Positions 7,949 to 17,105 are shown, counted from the stretch's first letter. The stretch is 34,780 nt of DNA from Oscillatoria salina IIICB1 (GCF_020144665.1 NZ_JAAHBQ010000020.1:50640-85419); one strand, 5' to 3'. Notes: generated by a model not told the origin, from the sequence alone. Numbers and translations are program-made.

Positions 7949-10540
7949 CTAAGGGGTTTGGGATGAGGTTCTTCCTTGTTGGTTTACTCTTTGATATGAT
8001 TGCCAAAGTGCTAAGGGTCCGAGGATGTTTCCAGTTATTTCCAGTAAAGATAGGGAAATGGGATAATCGTTCCAGCCTCGGAGTCGGTGGTAAATGCGTT
8101 TGAGGTGGTAGCCGGGGAGGTAGAAGAATAAGTTGGGTAGTACGCGCCAGTCGCGATCGCGTAATAATGTTGTTAGTTGATAGGATACGAAGCCTTTTGA
8201 GTAGTTGTAGAGTTGGCGGCGTAATGCTGACATATCTTGACGGTGGCGATGCCAAACATAGGCTGCTGGTTCGTAGATAATTGTATAGCCTGCTTTGAGG
8301 ATTTTGTAGAATAAATAAATGTCTTCGCCGACTCCCGAAGGCATTCCCGGACCGAGGGTTTCGTCCATTAAACCGATTTCTGGGTCGTGGAAGATTTTCG
8401 CACGAAAGGCGGCATTGGCTGTACCGCCTAATTCCCAAGTCGGCACTACGTGCAATGGCGATCGCTCAAACCATTCGCTACTTACTTCAAAATACTCGAA
8501 ACCGCGCCCTAAACCACCATATTTTTCAAATAATTTTTGGGATTCGGTATCTAATTTTAAAGGTAGAATGTTCCCAGTGATACAGATTACGTCGGCGCGG
8601 CTGAATTTCGCGATTAAATTTTCTAGCCAGTCTTTCGGCATGGTAACGTCGTCGTCGGTGGTAACGATAATTTCGCCACTACTCGCTAAAATGCCTGCGT
8701 TACGCGCGTAAGCTACTCCTTGACGGGCTTCGCTAACTAATTTGACTTTAGGAAATTCGGCGACGACTGGGGGGGTGATACCGGAGTCGGGATGGTTATC
8801 GACGACAATGATTTCTACCGGGTGGGGGGAGTTTTGCGCGACTAAGCAGTTTAAGCAGTTACGCAAGTCTTTCGGGCGATCGTAGGTTCCGACTAAAATT
8901 GAAACGGAAACGTGGGCTGGTAATTTGGTGTTTGCTGCGGCTTTTTTCGGTTGATAATGTTGCTGTAAGGTTGTTACTGCTTGACTCCAGAGTAAATCTT
9001 GACTGATTTGAGCAGATCCTGCGAGTAATTTTAAACCGAGATTAGTTACAATTGCTTCAATTAAGCGAGTTGTGCTAATTATTTGGTAATTGTTGGTGAT
9101 GTCTGCGCTACCGAGAGGTTTGCCTTCCCAAGTACAAAAAATATGCACGCTTTGGTAGTTGGTTATCTGGGTTAAGGGTTGAATTGCTTGTGTTAACTCG
9201 ATTGTGACGACACCAGTTTGGTTTGTTTGCCAATTGTCGTTTTGAGGATTTTCCCTAGGGACGCGATCGGGGATAAAATTACCTTGAGTTGCGATAATTT
9301 GGGCTAAATTTTTCTTGGCTTGGGGATAGCGAATTAAACCAATCAAACAACCGCGCAATTCTGCCCAAATCAACTCTCGTGGAAACTGCGTTGGATGCAA
9401 CAACGATATTAATAAACGCTTACAATGCCAAGTTAATAACCAAGTTATACCCAAACGAACAAAAGAAAGTAATTCTTCTGGATACGCCATTATTGCACAA
9501 ACAAAATAAGAGAAAACGCTACCGTTATTAATAAGTTGTTTTTTCAGTTGATTGTATTCTCGGCGGTGACGGTGGCGAATTAAGGCTTTTGGTTCGTAAA
9601 CTAAGGGATGTCCGGCTTTTAAAATGCGAAAAAACATTTCTAAATCGCCAGCTCCATTAGTAATGGTTCCAACATCTAAAGCGGGATCGAAATAACCCAC
9701 TTGCTCAAAAATTTGACGGCGATAAGCCATATTTGCACCAGTACCAAAGTTACCTGTTCCTAATAAATACCAAGGTATTTTTTCTCCTTGTTTAACTCGA
9801 TACCACTTGGTTGCAAAACCTTTACCAAAACCACCTTGTTTCTCAAATAAAATTTGCGCTTCTGTTTCCAGTTCGTAGGGGACAACTAAGCCTGTAACTG
9901 CCATTACTTCGGGGTTTTTAAGAAATACTCGAACTAAGTTTTTTACCCAATCCGAATCGACAATTACATCGTCATCAGTATAAGCAATTATTTCCCCTTT
10001 TGCTTCAACAATCGCCCGATTTCTTGCCCAGTCTAAACCGGGACGAGGTTCGCAAACGTAGCGATATTGAGGATATTTGTCTTTGACTAAATTTTGGGTG
10101 GCGTCGTTACTAGGGGCGTTGTCAACTATTAAGATGTCTAAATTGGGATAGTCTAGTTTAGTAATTGCTGATAAACATAAATCTAAATCTGTTGCGCGAT
10201 CGCGGCTACAAATTGCTACTGTTATTAAAGGTGATTCTCCCTCATTTTCTGCTGGTTTGATCTCAAATAAATCTTCTAAACGTAAACTATTTAGGTGGAT
10301 TTTTGTCGCTAAACCATTCTGCAATAAATGTTGGATAATTGTCCAACTGTGTTCCTGTAAAATTATTTTACTTATCGTTTCTGCTGGACAAATATCGTTA
10401 GTAATTGGTAAATCTACATAGCCAATTGGTACGTTATGCAAACGCACTAATCCTTTGATTGCTTTGTAACCTTCTAAACCGACAATAGTTTCTAAAGGAC
10501 GGTTTAATTCAATGTCAACAACCTTGATTGGATACAACAT
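7949..10540 (-). CDS. Two-domain GT2 family glycosyltransferase (internally duplicated)
   Basis: 863 residues from ATG at 10540, preceded by AGGA; a TTG one codon upstream is the less likely start. There are two GT-A glycosyltransferase 2 domains. Domain 1 (about 104-350) starts ITVAICSRDRATDL and has YTDDDV for the metal site, then GAGDLEMFFRI and HRHRR. Domain 2 (about 550-800) starts VSVSILVGTYDRPKDL and has TTDDDV, then GVGEDIYLFYKI and HRHRQ. Each is preceded by a similar ~90-residue non-catalytic segment (VDIELNRPLETI... against VTIELTQAIQPL..., both with PIGYVD/PLGSAD and ITN), so the whole unit is duplicated. Both metal motifs are intact, suggesting two active transferases adding two sugars of a repeat or linker. 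It sits between the single GT2 gene (13-nt gap) and wzm. Acceptor and donor cannot be read. Confidence 0.92.
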   Translation of the reverse strand: MLYPIKVVDIELNRPLETIVGLEGYKAIKGLVRLHNVPIGYVDLPITNDICPAETISKIILQEHSWTIIQHLLQNGLATKIHLNSLRLEDLFEIKPAENEGESPLITVAICSRDRATDLDLCLSAITKLDYPNLDILIVDNAPSNDATQNLVKDKYPQYRYVCEPRPGLDWARNRAIVEAKGEIIAYTDDDVIVDSDWVKNLVRVFLKNPEVMAVTGLVVPYELETEAQILFEKQGGFGKGFATKWYRVKQGEKIPWYLLGTGNFGTGANMAYRRQIFEQVGYFDPALDVGTITNGAGDLEMFFRILKAGHPLVYEPKALIRHRHRREYNQLKKQLINNGSVFSYFVCAIMAYPEELLSFVRLGITWLLTWHCKRLLISLLHPTQFPRELIWAELRGCLIGLIRYPQAKKNLAQIIATQGNFIPDRVPRENPQNDNWQTNQTGVVTIELTQAIQPLTQITNYQSVHIFCTWEGKPLGSADITNNYQIISTTRLIEAIVTNLGLKLLAGSAQISQDLLWSQAVTTLQQHYQPKKAAANTKLPAHVSVSILVGTYDRPKDLRNCLNCLVAQNSPHPVEIIVVDNHPDSGITPPVVAEFPKVKLVSEARQGVAYARNAGILASSGEIIVTTDDDVTMPKDWLENLIAKFSRADVICITGNILPLKLDTESQKLFEKYGGLGRGFEYFEVSSEWFERSPLHVVPTWELGGTANAAFRAKIFHDPEIGLMDETLGPGMPSGVGEDIYLFYKILKAGYTIIYEPAAYVWHRHRQDMSALRRQLYNYSKGFVSYQLTTLLRDRDWRVLPNLFFYLPGYHLKRIYHRLRGWNDYPISLSLLEITGNILGPLALWQSYQRVNQQGRTSSQTP

Positions 10541-10553
10541 CAACTATTTTTCC

Positions 10554-11654
10554 TTATAACATTAGCAGCAAGCGGTGCAAGCTATTTCCTACTAACAGTT
10601 TGAATTGTATACTTAGGTATTTTTTTTGTAAATCTGTTAGCTTAATGCGGCGTTTTTTGACTTTATTTTGTTTGGGTAATTCGGGAGAGTAAGGTTTCTT
10701 GCCAAACCAAATTTCCCTAATTTTTTTACTTGCAATAAATAAAATACTTTTGCTTGCCATTATATACAAACCGTAGCGAAAAATTGGTGTCAAGGGATCG
10801 ATTTTTACAGATTTATACAGCCAAAATAAAGTTTCCCCATGTTTGCCAAAATTACTACTTTGTCTCGCGAGATACATATAAAAACTACTGCTAGACAAGC
10901 GATACAAAGTGCCAGAAATTTCTGGGTGTTTGGTGCGAAAATCTTCTAACATTAAACTGTGAGATTTTGCCATACCGCTATAGTTACGAGACATACTGCC
11001 TTGTATTTTACGATAACCGATCAGAAATTCTGGCACAACCAGAAATTGATAACATTCGGCAATGCGTAAATATAAATCCCAATCTTCGCATCCTTGAGCA
11101 TTTTTGGCTTTTAATTCCGTGCTATAACCGCCAACTTTGTCGAAACAAGTTTTGCGAATTAAAGTCGCACTTGAATTGCCAATAAAATTATGGCATAATA
11201 GAGTTTTATAGACATTTCCTTCAATTTGGGCAGCGCGAAAATCTCCGGTGGGTAAGTTATTTTCATTGATATCGATCGACCAAGAATAAACTAAACCCAC
11301 TGATGAATTAGCATTGGCTAATAATTGTACTTGCTTGGCAATATTTTCCGGATACCAGATGTCATCTGCATCGATGGGAGCAATAAATTCTCCTTGTGCA
11401 TGAGCGATCGCTAAATTTCTGGCTGCGGCTACACCAGCATTTTCTTGTTGTAACAAGATCGCGCGATCGTCTCGCATAACAAAATCTTGGACAATTGCTG
11501 CGGTGCGATCGCTGGAACCATCATCAACAACGATAACTTCTAGATTAAGATAAGTTTGGGAGAGAACGGAAATCAAAGTTCGTTCGATAAAAAGTTCTGC
11601 ATTATAAGCAGGAATAATGACGGAAACTAAAGGCGACAGATGACGAATATTCAT
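10554..11654 (-). CDS. GT2 family glycosyltransferase
   Basis: 366 residues. The N-terminal GT-A domain (about 8-215) has the classical start VSVIIPAYNAELFIERTL, then the nucleotide-binding VVVDDGSSD region (Asp-Asp at about 42-43), the metal-binding PIDADDIW motif, and the GCEDWDLYLRI acidic pair that usually provides the catalytic base. The C-terminal 150 residues are Lys-rich and weakly conserved, with one hydrophobic stretch (FRYGLYIMASKSILFIAS) that could touch the membrane. It starts 20 nt after galE stops and ends 13 nt before the double glycosyltransferase. It likely transfers a hexose or amino sugar onto the lipid-linked glycan at the cytoplasmic face. Sugar specificity is unknown. 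Confidence 0.93.
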   Translation of the reverse strand: MNIRHLSPLVSVIIPAYNAELFIERTLISVLSQTYLNLEVIVVDDGSSDRTAAIVQDFVMRDDRAILLQQENAGVAAARNLAIAHAQGEFIAPIDADDIWYPENIAKQVQLLANANSSVGLVYSWSIDINENNLPTGDFRAAQIEGNVYKTLLCHNFIGNSSATLIRKTCFDKVGGYSTELKAKNAQGCEDWDLYLRIAECYQFLVVPEFLIGYRKIQGSMSRNYSGMAKSHSLMLEDFRTKHPEISGTLYRLSSSSFYMYLARQSSNFGKHGETLFWLYKSVKIDPLTPIFRYGLYIMASKSILFIASKKIREIWFGKKPYSPELPKQNKVKKRRIKLTDLQKKYLSIQFKLLVGNSLHRLLLML

Positions 11655-11674
11655 GAGAAAAAGTCCTCAGCGAG

Positions 11675-12703
11675 CTAATATTTATGTGAGTTAGTTAAAG
11701 AAGGTAAACCGTGGCGTTTTTGATGCCAATTCCAAGCATGAGTTATCATTTCTTTTAGATGGGGATATTCAGGTTGCCAACCGAGGATTTGGTAAGCTTT
11801 CTCAGCACTACCGACTAAAATAGCGGGATCTCCGGGACGGCGATCGCATTTAATCGTCTCGATCTTATTTCCCGTTACCTCTTTTGCTGTCTCAATGACT
11901 TCTCGCACCGAGAAACCACTACCATTACCCAAATTAAAGACTTGACTTTGATTTTCTTTTCGCAGATACTCTAAGCCGAGCAAGTGCGCCCTAGCGATAT
12001 CCACCACATGAATGTAGTCGCGGACACAAGTGCCATCAGGTGTGGGATAATCAGTACCGTAGAGACTAATTGCCTCGCGCTTACCCAACGCTGTCAGCAA
12101 CACCAAAGGAATTAAATGAGCTTCGGGTGAATGATCTTCTCCCAATTTCCCTGTCGGATCTGCCCCAGCCGCATTAAAATAACGGAAACAAACATATTTC
12201 AAATCGTAAGCACGGTCAAAATCTGCTAAGATTTTTTCGACCATCAATTTGCTAATTCCATAAGGATTGATTGGGTTTTGTACGCAATCTTCTGTAATCG
12301 GGACTATTTCAGGTATACCGTAAGTAGCACAAGTAGAAGAAAATACGAATTTCTTTACCCCGGCTGCTATCATTGCTGACAAAAGTGCTAACGTTCCGGC
12401 GACATTATTCTGGTAATATTTAGCAGGATTAACTACCGACTCTCCTACATAACCATAAGCCGCAAAGTGCATGACGGCTGTTACAGAATAAGTAGTAAAA
12501 ATTTCGTTTAATAACTGGCGATCGCTGATATCTCCAACAATTAATTTAGCTTGTAAAACATTTTCAACTAAATCGCGATGTCCATATACCAGGTTATCCA
12601 GGATAATTACCTCATAACCTTGCTGTTGCAACGTCTGCACCGCATGGGAGCCAATATATCCCGCTCCCCCCGTCACTAAAATTGTTGGCTGTTCTTGCTT
12701 CAT
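11675..12703 (-). CDS. galE: UDP-glucose 4-epimerase GalE
   Basis: 342 residues from ATG at 12703 (MKQEQPTILV), preceded by AAAGAG; in-frame GTG and TTG codons up to 12724 allow a slightly longer form. This is an extended SDR protein: NAD-binding TGGAGYIGSH (11-20), the Ser/Thr of FSSTCATYG (122-130), catalytic Tyr148 and Lys152 in PYGISK, and the family signatures FRYFNAAGADP and GDGTCVRDYIHV-type PDGTCVRDYIHVVD. It interconverts UDP-glucose and UDP-galactose (possibly the N-acetyl forms) and so supplies UDP-galactose to the downstream glycosyltransferases. It is the first gene of the seven-gene minus-strand operon. Confidence 0.96.
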   Translation of the reverse strand: MKQEQPTILVTGGAGYIGSHAVQTLQQQGYEVIILDNLVYGHRDLVENVLQAKLIVGDISDRQLLNEIFTTYSVTAVMHFAAYGYVGESVVNPAKYYQNNVAGTLALLSAMIAAGVKKFVFSSTCATYGIPEIVPITEDCVQNPINPYGISKLMVEKILADFDRAYDLKYVCFRYFNAAGADPTGKLGEDHSPEAHLIPLVLLTALGKREAISLYGTDYPTPDGTCVRDYIHVVDIARAHLLGLEYLRKENQSQVFNLGNGSGFSVREVIETAKEVTGNKIETIKCDRRPGDPAILVGSAEKAYQILGWQPEYPHLKEMITHAWNWHQKRHGLPSLTNSHKY

Positions 12704-13217
12704 TTTACTCTTTGTCAGCACCAAACTACGATTTTTTTTCCAGTCTTAGTATAGTCAACACTTTGTCCAGTTTATTTTCCGAATATCTTGACCAAATCTT
12801 CAAATATACACGCAAAATTAAAGTTATTTTGCAACTGTCAACCGAACTATGCTAGAAGAATTACGCATTTCGATAGTTACAGAAAGGTATAATAAGTTTT
12901 CTTGTTCATTATTTTTCTGTAGTATTTCCCTACACAAGTTATTTATTTTCTTCAAGACTAATATATGACAATTTCATTGAGAAGTATGTGCTTGCGGTCA
13001 CAAATTATTCTTTCCTCAGAAATTAATTGTTAACTATTAAATACTAAGTTGCGTCCCGACATAGTGTCCTTGCAAGGTGATAATAATCTAGAAAAATGTC
13101 GTCCTTTGCGAAGCGAAGGATGAGGAAAGATGAAATGAAGCTGCATTTGACGATAATAATTACTACAGCTAATTTCAGTTTTGATAGTGAGGGCTGAAGC
13201 CCTCACTACAAACTAAT
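12704..13217. other. Intergenic region upstream of the polysaccharide operon
   Basis: No gene was seen here. On the minus strand a TATACT hexamer (12748-12753) about 45 nt before the galE ATG could be the -10 box of the operon, but the matching -35 is poor. At 13099-13124 a hairpin-forming word (TCCTTTGCGAAGCGAAGGA) resembles small cyanobacterial interspersed repeats. The hairpin at 13185-13208 is listed separately. The remainder is AT-rich without obvious structure. Confidence 0.45.
13185..13208 (-). terminator. Hairpin downstream of NDH-2; member of the GAGG-type interspersed repeat
   Basis: TAGTGAGGGC-TGAA-GCCCTCACTA is a perfect 10-bp stem with a 4-nt loop, 9 nt beyond the NDH-2 stop codon. 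No T-run follows in the direction of that gene, so factor-independent termination would be weak. The core (TAGTGAGG...CCTCA) is the same family as the tandem units at 15.2-15.8 kb, so it may simply be a dispersed repeat. Confidence 0.5.
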
Positions 13218-14552
13218 TTAAACTTCAACAGTTTCTCGTGCTTTTTCTTGTAAGTCAATAACTTCACTTCCCAGAGAATCTTCACCAGTAATTAAACGCG
13301 CACCGCGTCCGCGAGTAAAGTAGTTCCAACCCCACTGAAGCATGACGATTAACTTGTTATCAAATTCAATCAGGAAGTAAATATGAGCAAATACCCACAT
13401 TAACCAAGCCAAGAAACCGGAAACTTGCAAAAAGCCTAAATCAACTACAGCTTTATTTTGTCCAATTACTGCTAGTTTTCCGTAATCTTTGTAACGGAAT
13501 GGCGGTAAAACATCACCTTTAAGTTTTGCCTGAATTAATTTAGCTACATATTCCCCTTCTTGCATGGCTACTGGGGCAATTCCCGGTAAGGGTTTGTCTC
13601 CTTGATGAGGAAAATTAGCTAAGTCACCAATAACAAAAATGTGAGGATTTTCTGGTATACTTAAGTCAGGTTCAACGATTACTCGTCCGGCGCGGTCTAA
13701 TTCGGCATTTGTACGTTCTTGCAAGACTTTACCCATTGCTGAAGCTTTGACACCAGCCGCCCATAAGATTGTTTTGGCGGAAATTTGACTTAAATTTTCG
13801 CCTTGGCGAACGGTGACGATATTGTCGTTAATATCAGTTACTAATGTGCCTGTTTCTACTTGTACTCCTAACTTAGTTAAAGATGCTTCAGCTTGGGCGG
13901 ATAATTCTGGGGGATAGGGTGGTAAAATGCGATCTAAGCCTTCGAGTAAGAGAATTTTGGCTTCGGTGGTATCGATGTGACGAAAATCTTTTTTCAGCGA
14001 TCCGTGAGCAATTTCTGCGATCGCGCCAGCTAATTCTACTCCCGTGGGACCGCCACCGACAATGACAAATGTTAGCCAGGCTTGACGTTTTTCGCGATCG
14101 CGTTCTTTTTCTGCGGCTTCAAAGGCTAGAAAGATTTTCCGCCGGATTGAAAGTGCATCTTCAATTGTTTTTAAACCTGGTGCAATATCTTGCCAATGTT
14201 CGTTACCAAAATAATGATGGCTGACTCCGGTAGCGATAATCAAAGTATCATAGTTAATTTCGCCATTTTTCAGGATTACTTTTTGCTGTTGGGAATCGAT
14301 ATCGGTGACTTCTTCCAACAACACTTGAGTGTTTTTGTTTCTTCTTAAAACTAGGCGCAAAGGTGAAGAAATATCCGCCGGAGATAAGCTTCCAGTAGCA
14401 ACTTGATACAACAAAGGTTGGAATAAGTGAAAATTCCGCTTATCGATTAATGTTACCTTGACAGGAGCGCTACCTAATGCTTCTGCCGCATACAAGCCGC
14501 CGAAACCGCCACCGACGATAACGACGTGATGAGGAGATTTTTGCTCTACCAT
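13218..14552 (-). CDS. Type II NAD(P)H dehydrogenase (NDH-2), membrane-associated
   Basis: 444 residues, with ATG at 14552 preceded by AGGA. There are two Rossmann dinucleotide folds: FAD at VVIVGGGFGGLYAAE (about 10-24) and NAD(P)H at FVIVGGGPTGVELAG (about 162-176). The second FAD contact is VFVIGDLANF-like (HIFVIGDLANF). The C-terminal hydrophobic helix (SGFLAWLMWVFAHIYFLIEF, about 378-397) is the usual membrane-attachment region of NDH-2. It oxidises NADH or NADPH without proton pumping and reduces plastoquinone or another quinone. Cyanobacteria have several Ndb paralogs, one of which reduces demethylphylloquinone; I cannot tell which this is. It appears monocistronic, with the next gene on the same strand about 94 nt upstream. 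Confidence 0.93.
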   Translation of the reverse strand: MVEQKSPHHVVIVGGGFGGLYAAEALGSAPVKVTLIDKRNFHLFQPLLYQVATGSLSPADISSPLRLVLRRNKNTQVLLEEVTDIDSQQQKVILKNGEINYDTLIIATGVSHHYFGNEHWQDIAPGLKTIEDALSIRRKIFLAFEAAEKERDREKRQAWLTFVIVGGGPTGVELAGAIAEIAHGSLKKDFRHIDTTEAKILLLEGLDRILPPYPPELSAQAEASLTKLGVQVETGTLVTDINDNIVTVRQGENLSQISAKTILWAAGVKASAMGKVLQERTNAELDRAGRVIVEPDLSIPENPHIFVIGDLANFPHQGDKPLPGIAPVAMQEGEYVAKLIQAKLKGDVLPPFRYKDYGKLAVIGQNKAVVDLGFLQVSGFLAWLMWVFAHIYFLIEFDNKLIVMLQWGWNYFTRGRGARLITGEDSLGSEVIDLQEKARETVEV

Positions 14553-14646
14553 TTTTTGAGTTCCTGATGCTAGGGTTTTTACTTTTCTTTACACCAGGAT
14601 ATCGAGTCAGGGACAAAATGGGGGTAGTTATGGTTACAGGCGATCG

Positions 14647-15219
14647 CTAAATCATCGCGTCTTTCCCCAATAACCAGATTAAAGTGAATCCAGTCAAGCC
14701 GCCAGCGATCGCCCAAGCGACACCTAAACCGACAACATCTGCTAAAAATAAGTTAGTAGCGAGGCGCAAAACTCCACCATACGCCCAACCTAGAGATAAT
14801 CCTACCGCCCAAGAGACAACACTAGCCAGAATCCACAACCAAGATAAGGATATTTGTTTAGCGAGGATTAACCATTGGGCTATCCCTAAACAAATTCCTA
14901 CTTTAGCCCCATGAATAGCACCATAAATTAATCTTAAATCTATTTGCAGAGTTCTGGGCGCAATCCAACCCACCGCACCGATTTTTACAGTTTCTAGTAA
15001 GCCCCAAATTATTATACTTGTTAACAACCACAACCAAGCTTTATCGATTCTTCGGTACAAAACCAAGGTTTGAGTTAAGCCAACTATTGCCCCACCGCTT
15101 AAAGCTTCAACTATGCCAAGATCTGGTTTTTCGCCAACTTCAATTAATAGCAAACTGAGGAAAAAACCGCCGAGAGTTGCCAAGATCCATTGCAACCAAA
15201 AAACGCAACTTGTTTTCAT
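14647..15219 (-). CDS. Hypothetical integral membrane protein
   Basis: 190 residues, not recognised. About five to six hydrophobic helices alternate with short loops (WILATLGGFFLSLLLIEVG; AIVGLTQTLVLY; LWLLTSIIIWGLLE; GICLGIAQWLILA; WILASVVSWAVGLSLG; GVAWAIAGGLTGFTLIWLLG). The segments GGAIVGLTQTLVL and GAKVGICLGIAQWLIL look like two related G-x-Q-x-L-hydrophobic units, so an internal repeat is likely. Trp is frequent at membrane edges. No signal peptide cleavage site or catalytic motif was seen. The tandem hairpin array lies directly upstream and would form part of, or insulate, its promoter region. Function unknown. Confidence 0.75.
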   Translation of the reverse strand: MKTSCVFWLQWILATLGGFFLSLLLIEVGEKPDLGIVEALSGGAIVGLTQTLVLYRRIDKAWLWLLTSIIIWGLLETVKIGAVGWIAPRTLQIDLRLIYGAIHGAKVGICLGIAQWLILAKQISLSWLWILASVVSWAVGLSLGWAYGGVLRLATNLFLADVVGLGVAWAIAGGLTGFTLIWLLGKDAMI

Positions 15220-15241
15220 TTTTTTCTTTATCTATTGGAAT

Positions 15242-15823
15242 AAATTTGTTAGTAGTTAGGACTTTAGTCCTCATAAAAAAGCACTAACTACGAACATAAA
15301 TTTGTTAGTAGTGAGGACTTTAGTCCTCATAAAAAAGCACTAACTACGAACATAAATTTGTTAGTAGTGAGGACTTTAGTCCTCATAAAAAAGCACTAAC
15401 TACGAACATAGATTTGTTAGTAGTGAGGACTTTAGTCCTCATAAAAAAGCACTAACTACGAACATAAATTTGTTAGTAGTGAGGACTTTAGTCCTCATAA
15501 AAAAGCACTAACTACGAACATAAATTTGTTAGTAGTGAGGACTTTAGTCCTCATTGAAAAGCGCTAAAGCGCTAACTACGAACATAAATTTGTTAGTAGT
15601 GAGGACTTTAGTCCTCATTGAAAAGCGCTAAAGCGCTAACTACGAACATAAATTTGTTAGTAGTGAGGACTTTAGTCCTCATGAAAAAGCGCTAACTACG
15701 AACATAAATTTGTTAATAGTGAGGACTTTAGTCCTCATTGAAAAGCGCTAAAGCGCTAACTACGAACATAAATTTGTTAGTAGTGAGGACTTTAGTCCTC
15801 ATGGAAAAGCGCTAACTAAGAAC
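15242..15823. repeat. Ten-unit tandem array of 56/64-bp hairpin repeats
   Basis: Ten head-to-tail units share AAATTTGTTAGTAGTGAGG, then ACTTTAGTCCTCAT, then ACTAACTACGAAC-type ends. The ACTTTAG core starts at 15261, 15317, 15373, 15429, 15485, 15541, 15605, 15669, 15725 and 15789: six units are 56 bp and three are 64 bp, the extra 8 bp coming from GCGCTAAAGCGCTAAC in place of GCACTAAC. Each unit contains a GAGGACT-TT-AGTCCTC stem, and its ends (GTTAGT...ACTAAC) can pair as well, so RNA or single-stranded DNA would fold into a row of hairpins. The array lies between two minus-strand genes, and its last unit enters the 3' end of the GHL10 gene. Confidence 0.95.
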
Positions 15824-17105
15824 TAGAAAAAAGTTCTTGAAAAGCGCTACGGCGTTGCTGGGGCGACTCAGGAGTTAAATAACTCCATAAACTTTCCCAA
15901 TAGAAGAAAGATACCCCACTAAAATTACGCGATCGCACAGCTTCTACTTGTAGTTTAATATTGTCGATCGCTACCGGACGTTGAATTGTGCCACTAGAGA
16001 TCCCGATCGCTACAGGAATCTTACTACGCGCTGACTGTACTGGTGGTTGTCCTAACTCAGGAATGAAACTATTGAGATCGTCGCGATAAACTTGTAAGAC
16101 TAATTCATCGATGAAACCTTGCTGTACCCAAGTTTGCCAATCTTGCAAATAGTTATTATAAGCAAAGCCATAAGGATTAGGAGAAACGGAAACAATTAAA
16201 TCCGGTTTAACCGTTTTTATAGCTTGATAAATATCTTGCATAAACTTAGTGATTTTTCCCGCACGCCAGCGCATCCATTCGGGATCTTGAGGATTATCAG
16301 GAGGACTTTTTCCCTGGTGTTCTTGTTGGTAAAGCTGAATTGTGTAGGAGTCATAACCAAACTCGACTGGTAAACCAAAATGATCGTCTAGTTGAATTCC
16401 ATCTACGTCATAAGCAATAACTACTTCTAAAATTAACTCGCGCAGAAATTTTTGTACTTCGGGATGAAATGGGTTTAACCAAAGATTATTAATTGACAAT
16501 CCGGCGCGTACTGATTCCAGAAATTTTTGTGAGGAAGTTTGGAGATTAGAGGGAGGAGAATTAGCTACTTCTACTTCCTCTGGGACTTCCTCAACTATTT
16601 CACTGCGATCTTTAGTTTTCGTAATCCAATCAGGATGTAACTTAGCCAAGGGAGAATTAACTGGCGCGAGAAAACCATATTCAAACCAAGGAATAACGCG
16701 CAAACCTTGGCGATGTCCCTGCTTAACCATCAAAGCTAGAATATCTTTTCCTGGATGAGTTAATTCTAGTAACGATTCTTGGTTTCTACCTGTAACTCGT
16801 TGGGCGACGCGACTAGGATAAAAAGTGTGTCCGCGATTCCAAGCGACCGGATAGATCGTATTAAAGTTTAGTTGGTGGAGTTGTTGCAGGGCGCGGTTGA
16901 TTCCCCAAGGAGAAAATAATACGCCGCTAGCCACATTGGTAATCCAAACGCCGCGAATTTCCGCAGGATGGCGATTTACCTGCGGTTGGACGATCGCAGC
17001 CGACGGAAAAAGCAACGCGGCGATCGCTATTCCCACTACTACCCAGTAAAAAAACTTTCTGCGATCGGCTAAATTTGATTTTTCAACCCGGAAAGCTTTT
17101 TTCAT
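15816..17105 (-). CDS. GHL10-family glycoside hydrolase-like protein, membrane-anchored or secreted
   Basis: 429 residues from ATG at 17105 (MKKAFRVEKS); an in-frame TTG at 17129 would add 8 residues. After a basic N-terminus, a hydrophobic segment (FFYWVVVGIAIAALLFPSAAIV, about 19-40) is a signal peptide or anchor. The body is the glycosyl-hydrolase-like 10 (DUF187) barrel: it begins EIRGVWITNVASG, continues NTIYPVAWNRGHTFYPS, and has the acidic GIQLDDHFG motif and an ending GVSFFYWESLW. This family is thought to cleave peptidoglycan-associated or other envelope glycans. A second GHL10 protein is encoded at 21209-23221. Oddly, the TAG stop lies inside the last unit of the tandem repeat array, so the array has defined the present C-terminus (FSSS). 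Confidence 0.88.
   Translation of the reverse strand: MKKAFRVEKSNLADRRKFFYWVVVGIAIAALLFPSAAIVQPQVNRHPAEIRGVWITNVASGVLFSPWGINRALQQLHQLNFNTIYPVAWNRGHTFYPSRVAQRVTGRNQESLLELTHPGKDILALMVKQGHRQGLRVIPWFEYGFLAPVNSPLAKLHPDWITKTKDRSEIVEEVPEEVEVANSPPSNLQTSSQKFLESVRAGLSINNLWLNPFHPEVQKFLRELILEVVIAYDVDGIQLDDHFGLPVEFGYDSYTIQLYQQEHQGKSPPDNPQDPEWMRWRAGKITKFMQDIYQAIKTVKPDLIVSVSPNPYGFAYNNYLQDWQTWVQQGFIDELVLQVYRDDLNSFIPELGQPPVQSARSKIPVAIGISSGTIQRPVAIDNIKLQVEAVRSRNFSGVSFFYWESLWSYLTPESPQQRRSAFQELFSSS

Noticed and set aside
7917-8438. N-terminal extension of Wzm (436-residue reading)
   Set aside because: The extension overlaps the glycosyltransferase coding frame, is compositionally odd (Arg/Leu/Pro-rich), and the family starts at MKSPQTSPKW-like residues.
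8319-8711. 130-codon plus-strand ORF inside the double glycosyltransferase
   Set aside because: It is antisense to conserved GT2 motifs and its sequence is low in recognisable features; a shadow of the coding strand.
12753-12758. TTGACT as a -35 box for galE
   Set aside because: It overlaps the TATACT hexamer and has no -10 at 16-18 bp downstream.
15242-15823. CRISPR array
   Set aside because: Units are contiguous and nearly identical over their whole length; there are no unique spacers and no cas genes nearby.
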